Positions 1 through 24,102 of a stretch of 64,000 nucleotides of DNA are shown piece by piece; position 1 is the stretch's first letter; every line of letters begins with the position of its first letter. The stretch is from Sipunculus nudus (taxonomy: Eukaryota; Annelida; Sipuncula; Golfingiida; Sipunculidae): assembly GCA_026874595.1 (NCBI GenBank), contig CM049306.1, positions 108,459,142 to 108,523,141 of the forward strand. Reading direction: 5' to 3'. The position numbers and the translations under genes were made by a program. The notes beneath the pieces were generated by a model. It did no database searches, had not been told where the DNA came from, and worked only from the letters and a program-made list of their open reading frames with translations.

Positions 1-835
1 TCGTGGACTCCACTGAAATAGAGATAACAACGGATAATGATCGTGGACACCAACTGTTAACAGAGATAACGTAATCATCGTGGACACCAGTGTAAACAGA
101 GATGACATCGGATAATCATCGTGCACACCACTGTAAACAGAGATAATTAAGGATTATGATATTGGACACCAGTGTAAATAGAAATAACAAGGGATAATGA
201 TCGTGGACGCCAAGGTAAATAGAGATAACAAGGGAAAATGACAGTGGACGCCAGTGTAAACAGAGACCACAAGGGATAATGATCGTGGACGCCAGTGTAA
301 ACAGAGATAACAAGGGATAATGATCGTGGACACCACTGTAAATAGAGATAACAAAAGATAATCATCGAGGTACCAGTGATGGAGGTAACAAGGGACAATC
401 ATCGTGGACACCACTGTAAACAAAGATAATAAGGGACAATCATCGTGGACACCACTGTTAACAGGGATAACAACGGATAATTATCTTGGACACCACTGTA
501 AACAGAGATAACAAGGGATAATGATCTTGAACACCACTGTAAACAGAGATAACAAGGGATAATGATCTTGAACACCACTGTAAATAAAGATAATAACGGA
601 CAATCATCGTGGACACCACTGTTAACAGGGATAACAACGGATAATTATCTTGGACACCACTGTAAACAGAGATAACAAGGGATAATGATCTTGAACACCA
701 CTGTAAATAAAGATAATAACGGACAATCATCGTGGACACCACTGTTAACAGGGATAACAACGGATAATTATCGTGCACACCACTGTAAACAGAGATAACA
801 ATGGTTTATCATCGTGGACACCACAGTCATTAGTT
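1..835. repeat. 41-bp minisatellite array
   Basis: About 20 tandem units of 41 bp run from the window start to about 835; each carries the core TCGTGGACACCACTGTAAAC followed by AGAGATAACAA. Between about 457 and 780 the units fall into trimers: the block near 590-712 repeats 123 bp later, so a 3 x 41-bp higher-order unit exists. The left end is outside the window. Open frames on the minus strand here are periodic and follow from 123 bp being 41 codons; I do not regard them as genes. Confidence 0.95.
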
Positions 836-892
836 GTGACAGTGGTTAATTAATCTGTCATTGGCCCTGGTGTAATACCATTTTAGTCTAAT

Positions 893-1055
893 TTAGACTG
901 AATACTTGCGTCTTTTGACTTCGGGCTTGACTGTGTTACCAGAACACATTCTGTTGGCGTACTCGTCGGTCCAGCCAGCCAATTTCTGCTTGAAATCCGC
1001 CGAGCACGCACTGAAGTGGTCCGTGAAACAGGTCCGGAAGGCAGGGAGACTTGTC
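893..1055 (-). CDS. Gene A terminal exon
   Basis: 163 bp to the TAA stop. The acceptor is very strong (TTTTGTTTTTTTAG|GACAAG) and phase 2, so the split codon CA|G reads Gln. It encodes the last three cysteines and the basic tail. No canonical AATAAA precedes the 41-bp array; the closest variant is GATAAA at 805-810, so the transcript may end inside the array edge. Confidence 0.82.
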
Positions 1056-3236
1056 CTAAAAAAACAAAATACCCAGTGCCAGCATAGTTTTCTAACATTC
1101 TTCCTTTTATCGTTCATTGTTTAATTTAACTATTTTATTTACCTCAAGATAATTCATCTGAATATAGTGTTCGTTTACTCGGGTAAAGAAAACTTACAGT
1201 ACATACAGCGTGTATTATGTACGAATTAATGAAAGGGACCAAATGCATGGGAATACACAAAGCGCAGGGCTATACGTACAAACCGAGAGGTGGCATACGC
1301 ATGTAGCCGGATGTATATACATATAACGATATGTCTTCTTTAAATCTGCTATACGAGGAAATCGCACACGTGACGCCGAGGTATCGTCATGGGTACACGG
1401 AATAACGCTGAGTTTTCATGGACCGTAACGCAGAAGCGTATATTCTTATAAGAAATTTTCTAAATTTTCTGAATTTTCTGAACGTAACGCAGACAGGTTG
1501 CATAGAGCAAGACGTTAATTCGTTTACATCAAGCGATCACAGATGTATCGTTTTACCCCCGACTTTTTTCCCGATACGCCCAAAGCTCAACCTCCACTTG
1601 TGATAGGTCTACACGTACCAGACTTTGGTAACCCTGAATGTTTCTCTGCAATCCATAGGTGTTGCGTTGACAAACTTTTTTAAATATTCTAATTTTCACG
1701 TATGAGCTACAATCCAAACAACGTATACGCGTGCCTCAATATATGCACGGCGCATTCAGTTTCGCAGCAAACATTTAAATCATTTGCGCAAACTGTGAAA
1801 ATTTATGCATATATAGAGAAAATGTGCGCGTGCATGCACGTGCCCAGCACGAGTAAGCCCAGTTTAGGGAGCAAAGACAAAACGAATGTGTGCAAATAAG
1901 CGTATACACCTTGCCAAACAAACCATAAGCTTTTTTTTCTTATAGAAAGAAATTTATTTTTGTTTATTTTTGTTTTATATTATTACTTGCGATAAGATAT
2001 CTTTTTCTGACAGCAAGATAAATGATCTTATCAGAATAAAAAAAAAAATCTTGTTAAAGAAATATTTCTTTTTTCCCACTCCCAAGAAAAAAAAATCTTG
2101 CTACAAGATACTTTTTCTTACTTTTTCTTTTTTAAGAAATTTCAGAGAATGAGCAGGAAAATTTTTTATCTATATTTGGGAGTGCATATGTATGCGAATT
2201 CATAGACGGAAAGACCCCTTTAAATGATTATAGGATTCGGCATCAAGTTATGCAATTAGTTTAATCTTAAATGATTTAATCTTATCGTAAACGTTTTTGT
2301 ATCATCCTTTTTTGTACAGTTGCGTGTTCTTTTACGTCACGTATTATCCTAGTGTGTTGATGATTGAAACCGACTAGGTGGAAATGAAAGTACATGGAAT
2401 ATAAAGCCATGCTTACTGGCAGAAGTTGTTTAGAGCCGTTTCCATCTCCGTGGTTCGGGTTTGTACGTTTGAGCTCTGTTGTTGGTTATCACCGTAAGGA
2501 CTCGTCGATGAGGCGCAGCTCGAGTATTTCTCTATAAACTGCATGAAGGTGTCGCATGGTGCAGCCGCCTCCAGAGAAACCACTTTAAATACATAAATAC
2601 ATCAACATCAATAAAATTACTATGAAGCACTATGGGGGATATATAAGCACTAGGAAATTAGCCATGAGCATGGTTTAAAAAGTTGCGCACATGATAAAGC
2701 TTAGGAAGTATGAGATAACAAGCAGTGTAGAGTAAATCCTCCGGAAAAGAATTTTTTTTTTCGCAAAGAGGAGAGGAGAAAAGTTTATTTTAAAGAAAAC
2801 GATATGTACGCACGAGATAATATATCATAAACAATGGTACTCTCAAGTAAAACAAGCCCTGTACGGATTTTAAGGATGTCGTCCACGAGAAAATAAGATG
2901 CATCACTGTTTTACGCATAAGTGAGTCGAAAATAAGAAATAAATGATTGGAGAAAGTACTTTTACAATTTTTACTTATTTTACTATATCGATCAGTGTCT
3001 TTTTTTTATCTGGAAATTTTTGACAAATATTTAAATATATGATATAATGCATAATCACTATAATTAAATTTTGAGCCTCATAATTGTCCATTTAAACCGT
3101 ATATGCGTGTAATGAATTTGTACTTCCCATGTGTCCAATCAAAGTTAATTTATGATGATAAAATATAAATAAAGACCTCTCTGCTTAGCATACCTGCGAG
3201 AGCAACCGTGAGTGCGCTGAGTAGTAAATTGGCCAT
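893..3236 (-). CDS. Gene A: small secreted six-cysteine protein (three exons)
   Basis: CDS is join(893..1055, 2417..2582, 3194..3236) on the minus strand, giving 123 residues. Exon 1 starts at ATG 3236-3234 in a strong context (A at -3, G at +4) and encodes a hydrophobic signal peptide, MANLLLSALTVALA, completed in exon 2 (VVSLEAAA). Intron 1 is phase 1 and intron 2 phase 2, and both junctions restore one continuous frame. The likely mature protein has six cysteines (24, 37, 69, 79, 87, 107; spacing 12-31-9-7-19), enough for three disulfides. Two related stretches, CDTFMQFIEKYSSC and CFTDHFSACSADF, suggest an internally repeated helical Cys motif. The C-terminus is basic (KRRK near residues 117-120). 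I do not recognise the family. It has the feel of the DUF19/T20D4.11-like small secreted proteins, but that is only an impression. The exons are clearly richer in GC than their surroundings. Confidence 0.8.
2417..2582 (-). CDS. Gene A exon 2
   Basis: 166 bp. The acceptor is TTTAAAG|TG after a T-rich stretch, phase 1; the donor is TGCCA|GTAAGC, phase 2. It encodes the end of the signal peptide, the first three cysteines and a Gln/Ser/Thr-rich linker. A second possible acceptor (CTGGAG|GCGG) breaks the frame to exon 1 and is less likely. Confidence 0.78.
3194..3236 (-). CDS. Gene A exon 1 (signal peptide)
   Basis: Fourteen codons plus one base. The donor is GCAG|GTATGC at 3194/3193, phase 1. 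The residues are almost all small or hydrophobic, as expected of a signal-peptide core. Confidence 0.8.
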
Positions 3237-3294
3237 CCTTTCTTCTTCGCCAGAATCCTAAACCCGAGTGTGAGAAATAACCCATAGCGATAGT

Positions 3295-3300
3295 GTTATA
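3295..3300 (-). promoter_or_regulatory. TATA-like box of gene A
   Basis: TATAAC on the minus strand lies 29 nt upstream of an initiator-like TCTCACAC with A at 3271. This would give a 5' UTR of about 35 nt with no upstream ATG. Confidence 0.45.
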
Positions 3301-3347
3301 ACGAACTCTTTATTTCCAGTTGTGCATCTGGGGGGTGCCAGGTAGCG

Positions 3348-3355
3348 TGACGTCA
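3348..3355. promoter_or_regulatory. Perfect CRE palindrome upstream of gene A
   Basis: TGACGTCA, the full CREB/ATF site, lies about 77-84 bp upstream of the inferred start of gene A, the usual place for a functional CRE. Binding is inferred. The same 8-mer also occurs inside gene B exon 3 (near 13868), where it is probably fortuitous. Confidence 0.5.
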
Positions 3356-3359
3356 CAGA

Positions 3360-4662
3360 AGATGGCGTTTAACTCTATAAAATTATGAAAATAAGGATTA
3401 CTTTTAAATATCTGATGTAAATAACAATATTTCATTCACGGTGAACACAAAGATAATTTATCTTAAATCTTTACCGTATCTTGCATTTTTAGAAAATGCA
3501 ATCTGTGTAACCTTCATTAATGGGCAACTTCATTTTCTAAACACGTGTGAATGTTACCTAGCACTACAAACGCAAACGTAAGCATTAGGTTGATGCTTTG
3601 GTCCTAGCACGCTGACCTGAATTTCTACTAAAGAGAGCAAATAGAAGAAATGTATATCGGTCTCATGTGGCGCGTACCTCAGGTGTTGCTGTCGAGGGTT
3701 TTGTGCCGGCGACATAGGCTATGTGTAGAAAATCAACACCGGCTCCCCCGTGTATTTGCTTGGTATATATGTTTTATTTGGTGGACAATGGCCGATGTTT
3801 TTGCTTAAAATAATATTTGAGTCCGTGTTTTGGAGACCACCTCCAATGTTTTACCTTTGTTTTGACGATACCGACCGAAGTACACTGCATGTTGATATGT
3901 GCCAAAACCTTGGTCACTGCAAAAAAAAACAAGACGTTCTAACATGAACGTCTTTAGGAAAAGAGAAACTAAATCTCCTGTTTTTTACCTTTGGTCACAC
4001 TAATTTTCTTTAAATTCCTTATACGATTAAATTTTGTTATATACTTGGGTTGAAACCTCCTGTGCATCTGCCATCTTGTAAAAAAAACAGGCAGCGTGTG
4101 TTCCATGTATGCTGATAAATGACCCTCATGAATGTATTAGTTTAATGTAAAGTATTCCATTAAATAAACCTTACTTCTTATTTACGAAGACAATTAAAAC
4201 ATTATGACTATTAAGTTGAAAAAATAACCACAGGACTGTTAAGATTTTTAGAATTCCTTGAGCTTTTGCAGATCACATAGTAATAATTACACACGGAATT
4301 GTATTAGAAAAACATAATTTAACAACCACCTTGTATCAAGGTATTTTGTATATGATTAACAGTAGTACAGAAGGGTCGTACGGTTAAGCTAAAGATTAAG
4401 CTAACGGCAGTTATATAATTTTTAACAACATCGATAACATTGTTTGTTTGTCATCGATAATTTTTTTTCTTTGAAGAATATATATAATTATGTAGTCGTC
4501 CTGATGCTAAAGGTTTGTTCACCGGGTGACACAACAGTCTGTCAGGTGACAACTTTGTTTCATCAGTCATGAGAAGAAATAGGAATATGATACTTAACTG
4601 TGTGGTTACCTTGTCCAACTGAGTTATTTATTTTCCATAAAGTTTTATATAATGTAGCCAGG
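3360..4662. other. Intergenic, no gene recognised
   Basis: AT-rich sequence with no convincing exon on either strand. It contains one perfect hairpin (3931-3954). An open frame at 3750-3947 (+) has no coding character that I can see. Confidence 0.6.
3931..3954. other. Perfect 9-bp hairpin
   Basis: Arms AAGACGTTC and GAACGTCTT are separated by the 6-nt loop TAACAT, just after an A9 run. No function can be assigned. It is not a histone 3' stem-loop. Confidence 0.6.
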
Positions 4663-7440
4663 AAAGGAACCCAATACAACATCATATGACAACAAGGTAG
4701 CGCCCCAACATAATATGTTATCAAGAAGAAATGCAAAATGATATCATGGGATCACGAGGTAACGCACCACATCCTGTTATAAAGAGGATACACAAAATTA
4801 TATCATGTGATCACGATGTAACGCACCACGTCCTGTTATAAAGAGGATACACAAAATTATATCATGTGATCACGATGTAACGCACCACATCCTGTTATAA
4901 AGAGGATACACAAAATTATATCATGTGATCACGATGTAACGCACCACATCCTGTTATAAAGAGGATACACAAAATTATATCATGTGATCACGATGTAACG
5001 CACCACATCCTGTTATAAAGAGGATACACAAAATTATATCATGTGATCACGATGTAACGCACCACATCCTGTTATAAAGAGGATACACAAAATTATATCA
5101 TGTGATCACGATGTAACGCACCACATCCTGTTATAAAGAGGATACACAAAATTATATCATGTGATCACGAGGTAACGCACCACATCCTGTTATAAAGAGG
5201 ATACACAAAATTATATCATGTGATCACGAGGTAACGCACCACATCCTGTTATAAAGAGGTTACACAAAATTATATCATGTGATCACGAGGTAACGCACCA
5301 CATCCTGTTATAAAGAGGATACACAAAATAATATCATGTGATCACGAGGTAACGCACCACATCCTGTTATAAAGAGGATACACAAAATTATATCATGTGA
5401 TCACGAGGTAACGCACCACATCCTGTTATAAAGAGGATACACAAAATTATATCATGTGATCACGAGGTAACGCACCACATCCTGTTATAAAGAGGATACA
5501 CAAAATTATATCATGTGATCACGAGGTAACGCACCACATCCTATTATAAAGAGGATACACAAAATTATATCATGTGATCACGAGGTAACGCACCACATCC
5601 TGTTATAAAGAGGATACACAAAATTATATCATGTGATCACGAGGTAACGCACCACATCCTGTTATAAAGAGGATACACAAAATTATATCATGTGATCACG
5701 AGGTAACGCATCACATCCTGTTATAAAGAGGATACACAAAATTATATCATGTGATCACGAGGTAACGCACCACATCCTGTTATAAAGGGAATACACAAAA
5801 TTATATCATGTGATCACGAGGTAACGCACCACATCCTGTTATAAAGAGGATACACAAAATTATATCATGTGATCACGAGGTAACCCACCACATCCTGTTA
5901 TAAAGAGGATACACAAAATTATATCATGTGATCACGATGTAACGCACCACATCCTGTTATAAAGAGGATACACAAAATTATATCATGTGATCACGAGGTA
6001 ACGCACCACATCCTGTTATAAAGAGGATACACAAAATTATATCATGTGATCACGAGGTAACGCACCACATCCTGTTATAAAGAGGATACACAAAATTATA
6101 TCATGTGATCACGATGTAACGCACCACATCCTGTTATAAAGAGGATACACAAAATTATATCATGTGATCACGATGTAACGCACCACATCCTGTTATAAAG
6201 AGGATACACAAAATTATATCATGTGATCACGATGTAACGCACCACATCCTGTTATAAAGAGGATACACAAAATTATATCATGTGATCACGAGGTAACGCA
6301 CCACATCCTGTTATAAAGAGGATACACAAAATTATATCATGTGATCACGATGTAACGCACCACATCCTGTTATAAAGAGGATACACAAAATTATATCATG
6401 TGATCACGATGTAACGCACCACATCCTGTTATAAAGAGGATACACAAAATTATATCATGTGATCACGAGGTAACGCACCACATCCTGTTATAAAGAGGAT
6501 ACACAAAATTATATCATGTGATCACGAGGTAACGCACCACATCCTGTTATAAAGAGGATACACAAAATTATATCATGTGATCACGAGGTAACGCACCACA
6601 TCCTGTTATAAAGAGGATACACAAAATTATATCATGTGATCACGAGGTAACGCACCACATCCTGTTATAAAGAGGATACACAAAATTATATCATGTGATC
6701 ACGATGTAACGCACCACATCCTGTTATAAAGAGGATACACAAAATTATATCATGTGATCACGATGTAACGCACCACATCCTGTTATAAAGAGGATACACA
6801 AAATTATCATGTGATCACGAGGTAACGCACCACATCCTGTTATAAAGAGGATACACAAAATTATATCATGTGATCACGAGGTAACGCACCACATCCTGTT
6901 ATAAAGAGGATACACAAAATTATATCATGTGATCACGAGGTAACGCACCACATCCTGTTATAAAGAGGATACACAAAATTATATCATGTGATCACGATGT
7001 AACGCACCTCATCCTGTTATAAAGAGGATACACAAAATTATATCATGTGATCACGATGTAACGCACCACATCCTGTTAGAAAGAGGATACACAAAATTAT
7101 CATGTGATCACGAGGTAACGCACCACATCCTGTTATAAAGAGGATACACAAAATTATATCATGTGATCACGAGGTAACGCACCACATCCTGTTATAAAGA
7201 GGATACACAAAATTATATCATGTGATCACGAGGTAACGCACCACATCCTGTTATAAAGAGGATACACACAATTATATCATGTGATCACGAGGTAACGCAC
7301 CACATCCTGTTATAAAGAGGATACACAAAATTATATCATGTGATCACGATGTAACGCACCACATCCTGTTATAAAAAGGGAACGCAAAATAATATCATAT
7401 GAACACGAGGTAACGCATCACATCATGTTATAGAAAAAAG
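4663..7440. repeat. 59-bp satellite array
   Basis: About 45 nearly identical 59-bp units (canonical from 4736 to about 7372), with degenerate units at both edges. Each unit has the palindrome GTGATCAC and the block GAGGTAACGCACCACATCCT. A G/T polymorphism (CGAGGT or CGATGT) alternates in runs, marking multi-unit duplications. Two units with a 2-bp TA deletion, near 6801 and 7094, are five units apart. Each unit is itself an old dimer of about 29.5 bp: one half begins GAGGTAACGCA and the other GAGGATACACA. Confidence 0.95.
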
Positions 7441-8965
7441 GGTCGCAAATTACTGTGGATTCAGAATTGTTCGTAGGGTTCAACGATCATTAGGTTTACT
7501 TTAGAATTTTTTAAAGGCCGTCGACCCTTTGCATTGAGTTATGACATCGTGTTGCTGGCTGTACGGCTGTCACCGTCAATACTAGCAAATGGTACTGATT
7601 AATAAAACGCAAAGAAAACGAAATGTAACCCATATATTAAAAAATGCTTATATTGTGAGGAAAGACATTCACTTCCACCTTGGGGTGAGTAAACATATCA
7701 AGATTTCATCAGTGTCGCGCGTCGGACTTAAAAGTGACTGCTTGAAAGTGCGTGTACACTTACACTGGTATATGTGGACTTGCTCTTAATCAAATTACCT
7801 CGCTAAAAGTCGTAGATGATTATCATTTTGTCCCACTAATCTTATTTGGTTGTCCGTTTGAAAGAATGTCATGTTTATATAAAATAAACAACCGTGCTGC
7901 AGAGTTAATCTAGTAAGCACTCGGCTTGGTGATGAGTCACAGTCGGCTGAGCAAAATTATGAGCTGGAGACCAGTCAAACGTGGGCCTTGTTCCTGGGCG
8001 CGTGAATCAAAAGGGGGTACCTTCTGAACGAACGACATTCCAACACCTAGCGCCTGGACTCTTATTAACCTAGTTATACATTAGAAACGCATGGTTCCAT
8101 TTGATTGACACAGGTAGAATAATCCCTGAGAAACCTATCAAGATGTGCTCAAAATTGTTATGATAAGTCATATATTTTTTCTTATTTGTGTCATACAGCC
8201 TATTGCTTGTGTTACATGTATCTGTTGACATTCTGGTTCGTGTTAGGCGCAAGCCCTGTTCGTTACTATTGGAGACGCGCTAGTTGACCTCTGACTTGCG
8301 TGTGAAGTGTAAAACGTGGAGACACAGCGTTCTTTGTCTATGGTTCGGGTCTGTTCAGGCGCTGTGGGTGCACGTGTATCGTGGTGATGGAATGTTCGTG
8401 AATATAGAAGTTTCTGGAATACGGGTAAAAAAGCTATAAATAGGGAATCTTTTTGAGCCATTTCAGTGGTGGTATCCAGAAATCAAAGTCTAGGATCCGG
8501 ACACTCTGGTACAGTACATTTTATTATTGTTATACTGGGTAGTTGTATTAATTTAGTGTATTGTGATGTTAGGATTGTTCTAAGAATAAGTTATAATTGT
8601 TTGTTTAAAAAAACACTGACTTCTTTATTCATTCCCCTAAACATTTCACGCTGCCTAGTGTTGCGGAATCTAATCTCCGTAAAAAAAAATTTGTGCTCGT
8701 CACGATTACGTGACCTGTTGTTATTAGGTTTCGTAACACTTGTAAGTTGTACCGGGACTGTGTGAAGCTGACATTTGTAAACATTTAATGGACTTTAAAC
8801 AAGAAAAAAACATTGATCTTTGGCGTATTTGCATTTCTGTTCACATATTAATTTTGATACAATACATAACCAGTAAGGATTAATCCACGAAGGTTTTAAC
8901 CCAAAGAATAGTGTTTCAGGTCAAAACCACGAAAGTTAAATCCCATTATATTTTTTTCAATCCAC
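7441..8965. other. Intergenic, no gene recognised
   Basis: No convincing exon. A good TATA match (CTATAAATAGG, 8434-8444, plus strand) has no clear downstream coding frame. A 72-codon minus ORF (8243-8461) starts at an ATG in good context, but its composition is unremarkable and it has no recognisable domain. Confidence 0.5.
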
Positions 8966-9160
8966 AGTAAATCATGTGATCATGAGGTAACGTTTCACAT
9001 CATCTGGACAGTCGAGGGGTAAAACGCTAGGCTCTCCGCTGGCGACCCGGCTTCGATCCCCGGTGTGGCTATATATGAGAGGTAACGCACAACATCATGT
9101 TATAAAGAGGTAACGCAAAATTAGATCATGTAACCTCGAGGTAACGCCCAAAATCATGTA
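8966..9160. repeat. Diverged island of the 59-bp satellite family
   Basis: Short copies of the satellite half-unit (AATCATGTGATCATGAGGTA near 8970, then GAGGTAACGCACAACATCAT, GAGGTAACGCAAAATTAGAT and GAGGTAACGCCCAAAATCAT at about 9078-9160) flank a tRNA-like SINE head. These copies keep the GAGGTAACGC start in every half-unit, as expected of the ancestral monomer. Confidence 0.7.
9008..9072 (+). mobile_element. tRNA-derived SINE head (fragment)
   Basis: The stretch GTCGAGGGGTAAAACGCTAG resembles a Pol III A box, and GGCTTCGATCCCCGG resembles a B box, with spacing like a tRNA 5' region. It is not a foldable tRNA gene: the acceptor stem does not pair. No SINE body follows, only satellite-like sequence. 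Confidence 0.55.
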
Positions 9161-9485
9161 TACAGTTACAAATGATGTATACAGTTTCTTTTATCAGGAA
9201 TGCCTTATAATGAGAAAAAAATTAATTGTCTCAAGCAGACCGAACACACAGGAATTTGTTCAGGCACACGCTGCGCCAGATATTCCTTCCTGAAGGTGTG
9301 TCTCCATGTGCGCGTATATTCAGTCTGCATGTATTGCGTCAACGGCAAACGAATTCCTGTATATTTGATCGGATCATTAAATTTATCATATCTTATTCAA
9401 TTTGTTATAGTATAAAATTTAATGAAACCGTGTGATTAAAATATTTACTTACACAGTGCAGCCTATTCAAAATTTACTTCCACAT

Positions 9486-9491
9486 TTTATT
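9486..9491 (-). terminator. Poly(A) signal of gene B
   Basis: AATAAA on the minus strand, about 145 nt downstream of the gene B stop codon, followed by TGTGG and a GT-containing stretch. A second AATAAA overlaps the stop codon itself (GAAAATAAA) and is less likely to be used. Confidence 0.6.
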
Positions 9492-9634
9492 CATTAGGTA
9501 ACATAATAACAATGTAAAATTATAAAAAAATTGCATATCAAATTTATCTATTATATATTATGTATAAAACATATTAATACCCTGATGCTTTGCAGTCGGT
9601 AAAATTACCTAAATTTGAATATTTCTTTTAATTT

Positions 9635-23106
<13,472 letters not shown>

Positions 23107-23114
<8 letters not shown>

Positions 23115-23175
23115 TTCTAGCTGAAAACCATTTTGCTCGAATCTTCCACTTTAGAAATATCTGCAAAATGCGTCT
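23107..23175 (-). CDS. Gene B exon 1 (5' UTR plus ATGTCAAG)
   Basis: From the inferred start at about 23175 to the near-perfect donor CAAG|GTGAGT at 23107/23106. Coding begins at ATG 23114-23112 and only 8 nt are coding (Met, Ser, two bases of Arg), phase 2. The 5' UTR of about 60 nt contains a four-codon uORF. Confidence 0.72.
23117..23131 (-). promoter_or_regulatory. Four-codon uORF in the gene B 5' UTR
   Basis: ATG GTT TTC AGC TAG (M-V-F-S-stop). Its start context (A at -3, G at +4) is better than that of the main ATG (G at -3, T at +4), and its stop lies only 2 nt upstream of the main ATG. Such an arrangement should strongly limit translation of the main frame. Confidence 0.6.
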
Positions 23176-23197
23176 GGACTGCCAAGGGTAAAGACGT

Positions 23198-23206
23198 CTA
23201 TTTATA
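23198..23206 (-). promoter_or_regulatory. TATA box of gene B
   Basis: TATAAATAG on the minus strand. An initiator-like TCCAGAC with A at 23175 lies 31 nt downstream, the expected TATA-to-start distance. Confidence 0.65.
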
Positions 23207-23262
23207 GGGTTTTTAAATAATGTGGGCAAGGAATGGGTGAGGCGACACGAAGGAGGATCATG

Positions 23263-23274
23263 ACTTTCAGTTTG
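23263..23274 (-). promoter_or_regulatory. IRF/ISRE-like element upstream of gene B
   Basis: CAAACTGAAAGT on the minus strand contains the IRF core AANNGAAA and matches GAAANNGAAASY at all specified positions but the first. It lies about 90-100 bp upstream of the inferred start. Function is inferred from the motif only. Confidence 0.4.
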
Positions 23275-23399
23275 AAATTAAATGGAACTCTGAGAACCGA
23301 CTGCATTCCCGCCTACATAATGAACCAACAATAACAGTGGCATGTCACGCGCTCAGTCCAGGGTTTTTCTAATTTTATTAGTTTCATTAATTATATGTA

Positions 23400-24041
23400 G
23401 GCATATCATGTGTTTTGGAAAATTATGCAGTATACCATATATGCCATGCTAACGTCTCATGCATATGTTATCATTATATATCATATTATCGTATCAGAAG
23501 AGAACACAAGAATATTTTATTATTTGATATAAACCACCCCCTTCACCCCATCATATATGCATATAATATCATAAGCCAAATAAAAGATTTTTTATTTATC
23601 AAAATATATGTAAAGAATAGGGAAAACACCTATTAATAATATGCGTTAACAATTCCTTGTTTGCTTGCAATAACATTCCTTCCATATTGCTCACTGAGTT
23701 GAACTTATTGAGTACGATCGTTTGCACTTTCGGGTTGAGTCTTTGAACAATAAAAATCAAGAAACAACACCCAGTCAAGTATCCTGTTCTCGGACCCGCA
23801 GTGGGAAGGTATTGAGGATGGCCAGGAAGTGCGTGTGTGTTATTAGAGGTAAATAGTCAATAAGGGCTTACAAACACGGTAGCAAAATTCATTCCCTGAG
23901 TGCACGAGTTGTCGTGTTGTTCCGTTGTCGAGTGATTGCCGAGTGAGTGATGGGTCTTACTACAGGTGTTCTTGTAGCAAAATGGAACCGGGATTGTCTA
24001 TTGAAAGGGGATTGAGGGACACATACACAATTTATCCACTT

Positions 24042-24102
<61 letters not shown>

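Noticed and set aside
116-778. Minus-strand ORFs in the first 0.8 kb
   Set aside because: Tyr/Leu-rich peptides repeat with the 41-bp minisatellite.
883-1098. Alternative minus frame over gene A exon 3 (and the plus-strand frame 906-1124)
   Set aside because: They overlap the exon in other frames; only the frame with the six-Cys pattern matches the phase of the upstream donor.
4736-7372. CRISPR-like regular repeats
   Set aside because: Units are contiguous with no variable spacers, and the sequence is eukaryotic. The same applies to the 61-bp and 40-bp arrays.
8243-8461. 72-codon minus ORF with a good start context
   Set aside because: No signal peptide, domain, promoter or splice context; it lies opposite a TATA-like sequence. 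Likely chance.
9008-9072. A tRNA gene
   Set aside because: Pol III boxes are present but no acceptor or anticodon stems pair; better read as a SINE head. The same holds for 43283-43360.
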